A stretch of DNA of 64,000 bases from Collinsella sp. TM10-22 (GTDB taxonomy: Bacteria; Actinomycetota; Coriobacteriia; Coriobacteriales; Coriobacteriaceae), in NCBI RefSeq assembly GCF_003466125.1, contig NZ_QSOC01000008.1, positions 1 to 64,000 of the forward strand. The letters run 5' to 3'. The notes below the pieces were generated by a model, which saw nothing but the letters and a program-made list of their open reading frames with translations, was not told the origin of the DNA and did not search any database. Numbering within the stretch: position 1 is the stretch's first letter; each line of letters starts with the position of its first letter. Positions 9,150 through 17,266 of the stretch are shown here, in pieces. The translations under genes and the position numbers were made by a program.

Positions 9150-9221
9150 TGCCTTGAGAGCGGCCGCGGCAGAAACCCCATGCCGAGTCCCTCGGTCCGA
9201 CACAAATAAGCCCCTCTTCTT

Positions 9222-9253
9222 TGCCCCGCGAGCAGCCTCCTGCCCGCGGGGCA
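9222..9253 (+). terminator. Rho-independent terminator of the SDR-MFS-Gfo/Idh cluster
   Basis: TGCCCCGCG (9222-9230) pairs with CGCGGGGCA (9245-9253), followed by TTTTGCT, about 70 bp downstream of the Gfo/Idh gene. Confidence 0.8.
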
Positions 9254-9330
9254 TTTTGCTACGTTTCCAATGATTTTTCTGGGACGGGGGACTTTTTGCA
9301 CCTTAGCTTGATTCGTTCGCCACAAAATGT

Positions 9331-9466
9331 GCCTATCTACTACGTTTAACCAATCACCCTCATCCATACCGAATTTCGCGAAATAAAAACCGCAGGTAAA
9401 CGGCTTGCGCATTTTCGGAAAACCGGGGGATGGTCGACCCACACGGTTCAAACGTAGTAGATAGGC
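9331..9466. repeat. Long inverted repeat in the region before tex
   Basis: A perfect 17-bp inverted repeat, GCCTATCTACTACGTTT (9331-9347) and its complement (9450-9466), encloses 102 bp. The enclosed DNA has no convincing open reading frame. Just upstream (9281-9300) is a single GGGACGGGGGACTTTTT stretch resembling half of the GGGACGGGGC palindromes. The rest of 9254-9569 shows nothing else that can be supported. Confidence 0.7.
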
Positions 9467-9569
9467 CGCTTTCGTGGTCCCGCGCCAAAACAGTCTTTTT
9501 TGAGCGAAGTGGCAGGTGGTATCCTTGGTAGCTCTGTGCTGCAAACGCACCTCAAACGCAAGGAGTCCC

Positions 9570-11717
9570 ATGGATCTTATCGCCCAGCTCGCGCGCGAGC
9601 TCAACCTTAAGGCCGCCAACGTCGAGGCGGCCGTCAAGCTCATCGACGAGGGAAACACCATTCCCTTTATCTCGCGCTACCGCAAGGAAGCCACGGGCGG
9701 CATGGACGATGTCGCCCTGCGCGCGCTCGACGAGCGCCTGTCCTACCTGCGTAATCTTGAGCAGCGCAAAGAGGACGTCATTCTGCTCATCGGCGCCCAG
9801 GGCAAGCTCACGCCCGAGCTCGAGCAACAGATTCGCGAGGCCACACAGCTCCAGCGTGTCGAGGACCTCTACAAGCCCTTCCGCAAAAAGCGCATGACTC
9901 GCGCGCAGAAGGCCCGCGAGGCCGGCCTGGAGCCACTCGCCAACATGATCATCATGCAGGCCTCGGCCAAGGGCAGCGCGCTCGACACCGCCGCGGCATA
10001 CGTCAACGAGGAGGCCGGCTTCGACACGCCCGAGAAAGCGCTCGCCGGCGCCGCCGACATCGTGGCCGAGACGGTGGCCGAGGACCCCGAGAACGTCGCC
10101 GACCTGCGCGCCTTTACGCAAAACACCGCCGACATCGTCGTCGAGGCCACCGACCCTGCCGAGAAGACCCCCTATGAGCCGTACTACAACTTTGACGAGC
10201 CGCTGCGCCATATTCCCAACCACCGCGTGCTGGCTATCGACCGCGGTGAGCGCGAGGGCAAGCTCCGCGTGCGCGTGAACGTCGACGGCGCTGCCGCCAC
10301 GGCACGCCTCGGCAGCCGTTGGCCCCGACGCCAGGGCGTGTTTGCTCCCATCTTCGATGCCGCCATCGCTGACGGTTACAAGCGCCTCATGGCCCCCTCG
10401 CTGGAGCGCGAGGCCCGCGCCAAACTCACCGTTCGTGCCCAGACCGAGGCCATCAACGTCTTTGCCAAGAATCTTGAGGGCCTGCTCTCGGCACGCCCCG
10501 TCCGCGGCGCCCGTGTGCTCGCGCTCGATCCGGGCTACCGCACCGGCTGCAAGGTCGCCGTCATGGACGAGACCGGCAAGCTGCTCGACCACAGCGTAGT
10601 CTACCCCACCAAGCCGCGCCACGACGTCGCCGGCACTAAGCGCGAGCTCGCCCGCCTCGTCAAGAAGGACGGCGTCAACACCATCGTCATCGGCAACGGC
10701 ACCGCCAGCCGCGAGACCGAGGAAGTCGTCTCGGAGCTCATCGCCGAGCAGGCGCCTGGGCTGCGATACACCATCGTCAACGAGGCCGGCGCGTCGGTGT
10801 ACTCCGCCTCCGAGCTCGCCAGCCAGGAGTATCCCGATCTGGATGTCACCGTACGTGGCGCCATGAGCCTGGGCCGCCGTCTGCAAGACCCGCTGGCAGA
10901 GCTCGTCAAGATTCCGCCCCAGTCCATCGGCGTTGGCCAGTACCAGCACGACCTTGACCAGGCCGAGCTTTCGCGCACCTTGGGCCACGTGGTGGAAGAC
11001 GTCGTCAACCGTGTGGGCGTCGACGTCAACACCGCGAGCGCAAGCCTGCTGGGCTACGTGTCGGGCATTACGCCGAGCGTAGCCAAAAACATCGTGGCCT
11101 ACCGCGAGGAAAACGGCGCCTTTACCGATCGCCGCCAGCTCAAGAAGGTCCCCAAGCTGGGACCCAAGGCGTACCTCAACGCCGCAGGTTTCCTGCGCAT
11201 CAGCGGCGGCAAGAACCCGCTCGACGCGACAAGCGTCCACCCCGAAAGCTACGAGGTGGCCACGGCCGTCCTGGAGCGCGCCGGCGTTGCGGCAAGCGAG
11301 CTCAGCCGCGGCGGCGTGCCCGATATCGAGCGCCGCCTGGGCAGCATCTCGGCGCTGGCAAGCGACCTGGACTGCGGCACCCTGACGCTCATCGACATCG
11401 TCAACGAGCTCAAGAAGCCCGGTCGCGACCCGCGCGACGACGCGCCCGAGGTAGTCTTTAGCCGCTCGGCGCTTTCGATCGACGACCTGGAGCCCGGCAT
11501 GGAACTCAAGGGCACGGTGCGCAACGTCGTCGACTTTGGCGCCTTCGTCGACGTGGGCGTGCACCAGGACGGCCTCGTGCACATCTCCAAGCTGGCCAAC
11601 CGCTTCGTCAAGCACCCCAGCGACGTGGTGCGCGTCGGTGACACGGTCAAGGTGTGGGTTGAAAAGGTCGATCGCGACCGCAAGAAGATCTCCCTCACCA
11701 TGGTGCAGGGGAAGTAA
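9570..11717 (+). CDS. tex: Tex family S1 RNA-binding protein
   Basis: This 715-aa protein belongs to the Tex (transcription accessory) family, a conserved cytoplasmic nucleic-acid-binding protein of the transcription machinery. Order of parts: helical Tex N-terminal region (1-190), a YqgF/RNase H-like domain (around residues 315-430, beginning ARVLALDPGYRTGCKVAV), two helix-hairpin-helix motifs (around 480-560, including ASLLGYVSGITPSVAKNIV), and a C-terminal S1 domain (about 640-710, GTVRNVVDFGAFVDVGVH). The ATG at 9570 follows AAGGAG at the right distance; a longer frame from 9516 lacks a site. Length matches the family (about 715-780 aa). It is transcribed alone. Confidence 0.95.
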   Translation: MDLIAQLARELNLKAANVEAAVKLIDEGNTIPFISRYRKEATGGMDDVALRALDERLSYLRNLEQRKEDVILLIGAQGKLTPELEQQIREATQLQRVEDLYKPFRKKRMTRAQKAREAGLEPLANMIIMQASAKGSALDTAAAYVNEEAGFDTPEKALAGAADIVAETVAEDPENVADLRAFTQNTADIVVEATDPAEKTPYEPYYNFDEPLRHIPNHRVLAIDRGEREGKLRVRVNVDGAAATARLGSRWPRRQGVFAPIFDAAIADGYKRLMAPSLEREARAKLTVRAQTEAINVFAKNLEGLLSARPVRGARVLALDPGYRTGCKVAVMDETGKLLDHSVVYPTKPRHDVAGTKRELARLVKKDGVNTIVIGNGTASRETEEVVSELIAEQAPGLRYTIVNEAGASVYSASELASQEYPDLDVTVRGAMSLGRRLQDPLAELVKIPPQSIGVGQYQHDLDQAELSRTLGHVVEDVVNRVGVDVNTASASLLGYVSGITPSVAKNIVAYREENGAFTDRRQLKKVPKLGPKAYLNAAGFLRISGGKNPLDATSVHPESYEVATAVLERAGVAASELSRGGVPDIERRLGSISALASDLDCGTLTLIDIVNELKKPGRDPRDDAPEVVFSRSALSIDDLEPGMELKGTVRNVVDFGAFVDVGVHQDGLVHISKLANRFVKHPSDVVRVGDTVKVWVEKVDRDRKKISLTMVQGK

Positions 11718-11748
11718 ACCGCCAAGCAAGGGTCCCCCCTCTCGCGAC

Positions 11749-11918
11749 GTGCAAAATCGCGAGTATTCTGCAAATTCCACCGTTCCGGATGCCCCTCAGA
11801 GACGAAAAAGCAAGAAACAGCCCCCGTTTTAGCGTCATCAGAGCCAAAACGGGGGCTGTTCCATGCTTCACCCAGCTGGTAAAAGACTTTACCTTGCTGA
11901 ATACTCTCAATTTTGCAC
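11749..11918. repeat. 170-bp nested palindrome downstream of tex
   Basis: Outer arms 11749-11773 and 11894-11918 match as inverted repeats at 22 of 25 positions (core GCAAAAT and GAGTATTC). They enclose a strong perfect hairpin at 11816-11860. The size and design, an outer imperfect inverted repeat around an inner terminator-like stem, resemble a small non-autonomous element, but no target-site duplication is evident. Confidence 0.75.
11816..11860. terminator. Bidirectional terminator-like hairpin after tex
   Basis: AACAGCCCCCGTTTT (11816-11830) pairs perfectly with AAAACGGGGGCTGTT (11846-11860). It lies between tex on the plus strand and the transaldolase gene on the minus strand and could serve both, although the T-tract is short. 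Confidence 0.65.
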
Positions 11919-11943
11919 GGCGCAGGCGGGGGTACCTTTGTCC

Positions 11944-12115
11944 ACGGCAGGATATGGAAGCCTATCACCAACCTACCGGCAAGTTCGTGTCGGCAGCCCC
12001 GGCCTTTCCTTTGCCTAGCGCGACCCTCGCGAAGCGCGTGAGCGATAGGGAAAGGAAAGGCCGGGGCGAACAATCCGCGGCGCAGCCAGTGTTCGCGTTA
12101 CGGCAGGATATGGAA
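11944..12115. repeat. 16-bp direct repeat enclosing a palindrome at the fsa 3' end
   Basis: The sequence ACGGCAGGATATGGAA occurs at 11944-11959 and again at 12100-12115, where it is the last codons of the transaldolase gene (…GFHILP-stop). Between them is a palindrome with 21-bp arms (11996-12016 and 12047-12067, 20 of 21 matching). The arrangement looks like an inserted hairpin element flanked by a duplication of the gene end. Confidence 0.7.
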
Positions 12116-12802
12116 ACCGAGCGCCGCGATATCCTTGGCAAAGCCGCGCACGGTATCGAGCGAAACCTCGTACGGGTCGCGGCCGATGTTCTTGCGCTTG
12201 GCCAGAATGCTGTTGGGCACCGTGATGATCTGGCAGCCGCAGGCCTGCGCCTGGTAAATGTTGATAAGCTCGCGCGTGGACGCCCACAGAACCTCGCAGT
12301 TGGGCTTGGCGGCGGCCTTCTTGACCGACTCTGTCATAAACGGAATGGGATCGACACCCGTGTCGGCGATACGGCCGGCAAAGAGCGAGATGATAGACGG
12401 CGTCTCGGCGTCGACAGCGTCGACCATCTCGTCAACCTGCGCGGGCGTAAAGATGGTGGTGACGTTGACCTTGATGCCGTCGGCGGAAAGCTTGCGCACC
12501 AACTCGGCCGTGGACTCGCCCTTGGTGGTCACGCACGGAATCTTGACATAGACGTTCTCGGCCCAGGCAGCGATCTCGCGGGCCTCGATCTCCATGGTCT
12601 CGACGTCGTCGGCAAAGACCTCAAACGATACGGACACATCGGTGATGTGGGCCAGGACCTCCTTGGCAAACGCGCGGTAATCCGTCACGCCGCCCTTCTT
12701 CATAAGGGACGGGTTGGTCGTGAAGCCCTGAACGTTGCCGTTCTCGTACATGTCGAGCATGCCCTCGAGGTTTGCACCGTCAGCGAACACCTTGATTGCC
12801 AT
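12098..12802 (-). CDS. fsa: Transaldolase / fructose-6-phosphate aldolase family
   Basis: This 234-aa cytoplasmic enzyme belongs to the small transaldolase group. It would transfer or cleave a dihydroxyacetone unit, for example between sedoheptulose-7-phosphate and glyceraldehyde-3-phosphate, or cleave fructose-6-phosphate. The expected Schiff-base lysine is K87 in VYVKIP, and the family pattern GFTTNPSL is at residues 26-33. The C-terminus is about 14 residues longer than in E. coli FsaA. The start at 12802 (M-A-I-K-V) follows AAAGGA; the longer frame from 12826 does not. It is transcribed alone. True substrate preference (FSA or transaldolase) cannot be settled from sequence. Confidence 0.9.
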   Translation of the reverse strand: MAIKVFADGANLEGMLDMYENGNVQGFTTNPSLMKKGGVTDYRAFAKEVLAHITDVSVSFEVFADDVETMEIEAREIAAWAENVYVKIPCVTTKGESTAELVRKLSADGIKVNVTTIFTPAQVDEMVDAVDAETPSIISLFAGRIADTGVDPIPFMTESVKKAAAKPNCEVLWASTRELINIYQAQACGCQIITVPNSILAKRKNIGRDPYEVSLDTVRGFAKDIAALGFHILP

Positions 12803-12994
12803 CTGCCTGATTCCTTTCGTTAGCATACGGGCGTGGAACTGCTAAACACTTTATCTACGTTTATCAAGGCGTGAACTGCGGTTTTTTATCTTCTCGGCGA
12901 ACGGTATAAACGCCTTAGCGTTTGAATTGATAAATCGATTGAGCATGTGAATCCGGTGAGTTGCAGATCGAAAATCGTCCGAACGGCGAAATAA

Positions 12995-13822
12995 TTAGAT
13001 CAACCCAAAGTGGCGCATGGCGGTGACGGTACCGTCGCGTGCGACGTCGTCGGTCACGTAGTCGGCGACTGCCTTGACCTCGGGCATGGCGTTGCCCATG
13101 GCAACAGCCGTTTCGACGGCGGCAAGCATGCCCAGGTCGTTGCCCGAATCGCCAAAGCCAAAGGTGCGCGCGTTGCCGGCGCGCCCCAGATACTCAAGCG
13201 CTCGCGCCACGCCCACGCCCTTGTCAATGCCCTTGGGACTCAGCTCGCGATTCTGGCCGCCGGTGTTGCACAGCTCAAAGTTGCGTTCGATAAAGCCGTC
13301 GTCATTGGCCACGCGAGCCAAGCCGGGCTCGTTAAGGCACACCTTGCCCACACGCAGGCGGCCGTCGATGCGCATTTCCTCGGCGCTATGCACCACATGC
13401 GTGCCGATCAGAGACGACCGTTCAACACCCGCGGGCTCCAGTGCAAAAGTCGCAGCGTTGGCCTCAAAAAAGACCTCAATGCCGGCGTCCACAACGCGAC
13501 GCGCAAGCTCCTCGACAATGTCCTCTTCAAAGCAATCCTCGTGCACCACACGGCCCTCAACCTCGAGCGTCGCCCCCGCCATGGCCACGATACCCGCAGG
13601 TTCGAGCTCACGCAGACCATCGGCAATCAGCCACAAGGGGCGTCCTGTGCAGATAAACGCCTTGTGCCCCGCATCGTGCAGGCGATGAAACGCCTCAATG
13701 ACCGTCTGCGAGGGGCGCACCGCCGAAAAGTCCTTATCGGTCATGCTGTCGGGATCGAACGACGTCAGCGTGCCGTCCACGTCAAAAAACAGTACAGCGG
13801 AATCGGGGCACGCATCAATCAT
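12995..13822 (-). CDS. HAD family hydrolase, Cof type
   Basis: This 275-aa protein is a haloacid dehalogenase-fold phosphatase of the Cof/IIB class, expected to dephosphorylate sugar phosphates or similar small metabolites. Motif I is FFDVDGTLTSF with the nucleophilic Asp, motif II is ICTGRP, and motif IV is FGFGDSGNDLGML near the C-terminus, with a cap domain between. The start at 13822 (M-I-D-A-C) has GAAAGGA upstream; an alternative at 13849 does not. It is divergent from rlmKL with about 75 bp between the start codons. Confidence 0.9.
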   Translation of the reverse strand: MIDACPDSAVLFFDVDGTLTSFDPDSMTDKDFSAVRPSQTVIEAFHRLHDAGHKAFICTGRPLWLIADGLRELEPAGIVAMAGATLEVEGRVVHEDCFEEDIVEELARRVVDAGIEVFFEANAATFALEPAGVERSSLIGTHVVHSAEEMRIDGRLRVGKVCLNEPGLARVANDDGFIERNFELCNTGGQNRELSPKGIDKGVGVARALEYLGRAGNARTFGFGDSGNDLGMLAAVETAVAMGNAMPEVKAVADYVTDDVARDGTVTAMRHFGLI

Positions 13823-13897
13823 ATGGGTTCCTTTCGAGGGCGATGGCAAACGAAGCTTCCATCATATAATGGAGCGACACAACCAGAGAGGTCACCC

Positions 13898-16456
13898 ATG
13901 GAATTTTATGCAAGCTGCCCCGAGGGCTTTGAGTCCGCACTCGCCGACGAGCTTAAACGGCTCGGGCTTTCGCATGTCCGCCGCCTCAAGGGCCGCGCCA
14001 CGTTTGAGGGCGAGCTCGAGCAAGGCTACCGTGCCTGCCTGTGGTCGCGCCTGGCCAGCCGCGTGTTTGTGGTGCTCGGGCGCTTTGAGGCACAGGATGC
14101 CGATGAGCTGTACGATGCCGTTTACGACATTGCCTGGGAAAACATCGTCCGCCCCGGCGCCACCATTGCCATCACTGCCCGTGGTGTGACCGAGCAGCTG
14201 CGCAACACGCGCTTCTCTGCCCTGCGCGCCAAGGACGCATTGTGCGATCGCCTGGCCGAGACCACGGGCCGTCGCGCCGATGTCGATGCCACCGATCCCG
14301 ATGTTCACCTGCTGCTTTCGTTGCGTCAGCGCCGCGCGAGCATAAGCCTGGACCTTTCGGGCGACCCGCTGTTCAAGCGCCTGCCTCCCGCCGCGACTCG
14401 CGCCGGCGAGGGCGCGCACGTGTTGCGCCCCGACTACGCCGCCCTGGTATTGGCGCAGGTCGGCTGGACCGCACTGTGCGAGCGCGAGCTGACGGCCGAC
14501 GACTACGAAAACGAAGCCCTGCCTACGCTGATCGACGCCTCGTGCGCCGGCGGCGGCCTGCTGCTAGAGGCCGTGAACATTCTGGCCGACCGCGCCCCGG
14601 GCGCCGCGCGCGAGCGCTGGGGCTTTGAGGGCTGGCAGCTGCACGATGCCGCCCTATGGGAGCAGCTGCTTGCCGAGGCACGCGAGCGCGAGACGGCAGC
14701 GCGCGAGCGCCAGGCGCGCATCGTTGCCGTAGACATCGACCCCGCCGCCCGCAAGACCGCCGAGCGCATGGTCAAGTGCGCCGGCTATAAGCGCTTTGTC
14801 GACTTTTGCGCCGCCAAGCCCACTACCGTACTGGACCATGCGGGTGCTGTCGCCGGCGCCGCCGTGGTCGCAGACACCACCGAGACCCCGCTTTCGCTCA
14901 TGCACGACGCCATGACGCTGGTCGGCGAACTGCGTCGCGCGCCCGAGCTTACCGCCGCACCGGTCGCCGCGCTCACCCGCGACGGCCTTATGGCCCGCGC
15001 ACTCCATGCCGAGCCCGCGCGCTCCATCGCTGTCATGCCCAACAACGAGGAGGCGACTATTGAGGTTTGGCCCTCGCTCGACCACACCGCCGCAGCATTT
15101 GAAGCTGCGACTAGCGCGGATGCCGAGGAGCAGGCCGCAGATACCGAAAACGAAGCCGCCAACGCTCCCATGCCCGAACCTGCCGCCACGCTCGATTTGG
15201 GCGACGGCAAGCCGCTGCCCGTGCTCATTCCCGAGTCCGAGCAGTTCGCCAACCGCCTGCGCAAGAACGCCCGCCTGCGCCGCAAGTGGGCAAAGCGTGA
15301 GGGCGTGAGCTGCTACCGCGTCTACGATGCCGACCTGCCCGACTACTCCGCCGCCATCGACCTGTACGAGGGCTGCTCGCAGACGCCGGGCCGCTGGCTC
15401 GTCATCGCCGAGTACGCCGCACCCAAGACCATCGATCCTGCGCTGGCCCAGGCCCGCATGCTCGATATCTTGGCCATCGCGCCGCTCATCTTGGATGTTC
15501 CAGCCGAGCACGTGCACGCCAAAGCCCGCATACGTTCGCGCGGCGGTTCGCAGTACGGTAAGCAGGGCGCCGGCAAGGGCGGCTCGGGCGAGCGCGCCAA
15601 CATTGCGCGCCGTCGCCTGCCGCTCATCGAGGAAGGCGGCCTTACCTTTGCCGTCAACTTTGACGACTACCTGGACGTCGGCATCTTCCTGGATCATCGC
15701 GTCACGCGCAATCTGGTGCGCGAGCACGCCAAGCAGGCGCGCCGCTTCCTCAACCTGTTTGCCTACACCGGCACCGCCACCTGCTATGCAGCCGACGGCG
15801 GCGTCGAGGAAACCGTGACGGTCGACCTCTCCAACACCTACCTGGACTGGGCCGAGCGCAACATGCGCCAGAATGGCTTTGTGGGGCCGCAGCACCACTT
15901 TGTGCGCGACGACGTGCTCGCCTGGATTCGCGACCAGCGCCAGACGCGCAATCGCTGGGACCTGATCTTTGTCGATCCGCCCACGTTTTCGAACTCGTCC
16001 AAGATGGGCCGCCGCACCTGGGATGTTCAGCGCGACCATGTTGAGCTTTTGGCCGGTGTATCGCGCCTGCTCGCGCAGGGCGGCCACGCCATCTTTAGCT
16101 GCAACCTGCGCGGCTTCCGCCCCGAGACGCGCAAGCTCGCGCGCGCGGGCGTCGTGCTGGAGGACATTACGGCGCAGACCATCCCCGAGGACTTCGCGCG
16201 CAACCAGAAGGTGCACCATTGCTATATCGTGCGCCGCCTGCCCATCGAGGATGCCATGGCCGAAGTCGGCTTTAGTGCCGAGGAGATTGCCGAGCGAACC
16301 GAGGAGCTGCGCAACCCCGAAGCCCGCAAGCCCCGTACAGCAGTGCCCGCGCACGCGCAGGCCGGCGACCGAGGGCCGCGCGGTGACGGCAAGCCCACCT
16401 GTGCAGGTAAGCCCAAAAAGAAGAAGTTCTACGCCAGCAAGCCCAAGGGCAAATAA
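13898..16456 (+). CDS. rlmL: RlmKL-type 23S rRNA methyltransferase, N-terminal enzyme degenerate
   Basis: This 852-aa protein has the layout of the fused RlmL-RlmK enzyme (702 aa in E. coli), which methylates G2445 and G2069 of 23S rRNA. A THUMP domain (about 45-150) and an RlmL-like methyltransferase domain (about 165-390) are followed by an acidic, Ala/Glu-rich linker (400-435) and the RlmK-like domain (440-800), with its intact motif DPPTFSNSSKM at D693. A basic tail ends the protein. In the RlmL half, motif I reads DASCAGGG (213-220) where DPxCGSGT is usual, and the catalytic NPPYGER position reads DTTETP (326-331). The first activity is therefore probably lost. The ATG at 13898 is 27 bp after a TATAAT box (13865-13870); an upstream in-frame extension to 13010 is antisense to the HAD gene and is not used. 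Confidence 0.88.
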   Translation: MEFYASCPEGFESALADELKRLGLSHVRRLKGRATFEGELEQGYRACLWSRLASRVFVVLGRFEAQDADELYDAVYDIAWENIVRPGATIAITARGVTEQLRNTRFSALRAKDALCDRLAETTGRRADVDATDPDVHLLLSLRQRRASISLDLSGDPLFKRLPPAATRAGEGAHVLRPDYAALVLAQVGWTALCERELTADDYENEALPTLIDASCAGGGLLLEAVNILADRAPGAARERWGFEGWQLHDAALWEQLLAEARERETAARERQARIVAVDIDPAARKTAERMVKCAGYKRFVDFCAAKPTTVLDHAGAVAGAAVVADTTETPLSLMHDAMTLVGELRRAPELTAAPVAALTRDGLMARALHAEPARSIAVMPNNEEATIEVWPSLDHTAAAFEAATSADAEEQAADTENEAANAPMPEPAATLDLGDGKPLPVLIPESEQFANRLRKNARLRRKWAKREGVSCYRVYDADLPDYSAAIDLYEGCSQTPGRWLVIAEYAAPKTIDPALAQARMLDILAIAPLILDVPAEHVHAKARIRSRGGSQYGKQGAGKGGSGERANIARRRLPLIEEGGLTFAVNFDDYLDVGIFLDHRVTRNLVREHAKQARRFLNLFAYTGTATCYAADGGVEETVTVDLSNTYLDWAERNMRQNGFVGPQHHFVRDDVLAWIRDQRQTRNRWDLIFVDPPTFSNSSKMGRRTWDVQRDHVELLAGVSRLLAQGGHAIFSCNLRGFRPETRKLARAGVVLEDITAQTIPEDFARNQKVHHCYIVRRLPIEDAMAEVGFSAEEIAERTEELRNPEARKPRTAVPAHAQAGDRGPRGDGKPTCAGKPKKKKFYASKPKGK

Positions 16457-16462
16457 CAAAAT

Positions 16463-16523
16463 TGCGGTGGAATAGTTCCTAAAAATGCCTGTTAAAGGCC
16501 AAAATAGGATCTATTTCACCGCA
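16463..16523. repeat. Intergenic palindrome after rlmKL
   Basis: TGCGGTGGAATAGTTCCTA (16463-16481) and its near complement (16505-16523) match at 17 of 19 positions, with a 23-nt loop. It separates the convergent rlmKL and response-regulator genes, so it may be a terminator or a REP-type element. The sequence differs from the other palindrome families here. Confidence 0.75.
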
Positions 16524-16548
16524 CCTCATAGAGGGGCCGCGCTCTGCC

Positions 16549-17262
16549 CTACTCCTGGGTGACCAATCGGTAACCGATACCCACATGCGTTTGGATATAG
16601 CGCGGATGCGCGGGGTCGGACTCGATCTTCTTGCGCAGCGTGCCCATAAAGACGCGTAGGCTCGCCAGGTCGCTCTTAGTCGCCGTACCCCAAATCTCGT
16701 TCAGGATAAATTGGTGCGTCAGCACCTTGTCGGCATTGTGTGCCAGCAGGCAGAGCAACTTGTACTCGATCGGCGTCAGATGCAGCTCCTCGCCATCCAT
16801 CGTGGCGATGCCGGCATCAAAATCGATATGCAACTCGCCGGTATCGAACGAGCCCTCGGAAGCAACACCGCCCGCCTGCGCATACGAAAGGCGCCTGAGC
16901 GTCGTGCGAATGCGCGCGAGCAGCTCCTCGACCGAAAACGGCTTAGTCAGGTAGTCGTCGGCGCCGGCATCGAGCGCGCGGATCTTGTCCACATCCTCGC
17001 TGCGTGCCGAAACCACGATAATCGGCATGCCCGACCACGCGCGCACCGACTCCACCACCTTGACGCCGTCCATATCGGGCAGGCCCAGATCGAGCAGCAC
17101 AATGCTCGGCGCCTGCGACGAGGCGGCGGCGATGGCGGCGTGAGCGGTCTCCACGGCCATATGGCGCAAGCCGTGCGCCTCGAGCGCGGCGACGATAAGG
17201 TTGCGGACGGCGGGATCGTCCTCAACGACCAAGATGAGCGGTTTCACGGCAGAGTTCGGCAC
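16549..17262 (-). CDS. OmpR/KdpE-type response regulator
   Basis: This 237-aa two-component response regulator has a receiver domain (about 8-120; acidic pocket VEDD, phospho-acceptor Asp in VLLDLGLPDMDG, then the conserved Lys in DYLTKPF) and a C-terminal winged-helix DNA-binding domain (about 140-235; LTPIEYKLLCLLAHN, then GYRLV). I place the start at the GTG at 17262 because AAGGAG, which also forms the end of the upstream kinase gene, lies 7 nt before it. The gap to the kinase stop is 4 nt, so the two are surely co-transcribed. With a KdpD-like kinase and Kup nearby, control of potassium uptake is the likely role. Confidence 0.92.
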   Translation of the reverse strand: MPNSAVKPLILVVEDDPAVRNLIVAALEAHGLRHMAVETAHAAIAAASSQAPSIVLLDLGLPDMDGVKVVESVRAWSGMPIIVVSARSEDVDKIRALDAGADDYLTKPFSVEELLARIRTTLRRLSYAQAGGVASEGSFDTGELHIDFDAGIATMDGEELHLTPIEYKLLCLLAHNADKVLTHQFILNEIWGTATKSDLASLRVFMGTLRKKIESDPAHPRYIQTHVGIGYRLVTQE

Positions 17263-17266
17263 AGCG

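Noticed and set aside
9254..9569. A hidden small gene in the 300-bp gap before tex
   Set aside because: Only short frames without ribosome-binding sites are present; the inverted repeat explains the sequence better.
9552..11780. A 742-codon frame antisense to tex
   Set aside because: Same composition artefact; it covers tex exactly and contains no recognisable motif.
13010..13897. Upstream extension of RlmKL by 296 codons
   Set aside because: It overlaps the HAD gene on the other strand; the ATG at 13898 starts the protein at the point matching E. coli RlmKL, just after a TATAAT box.
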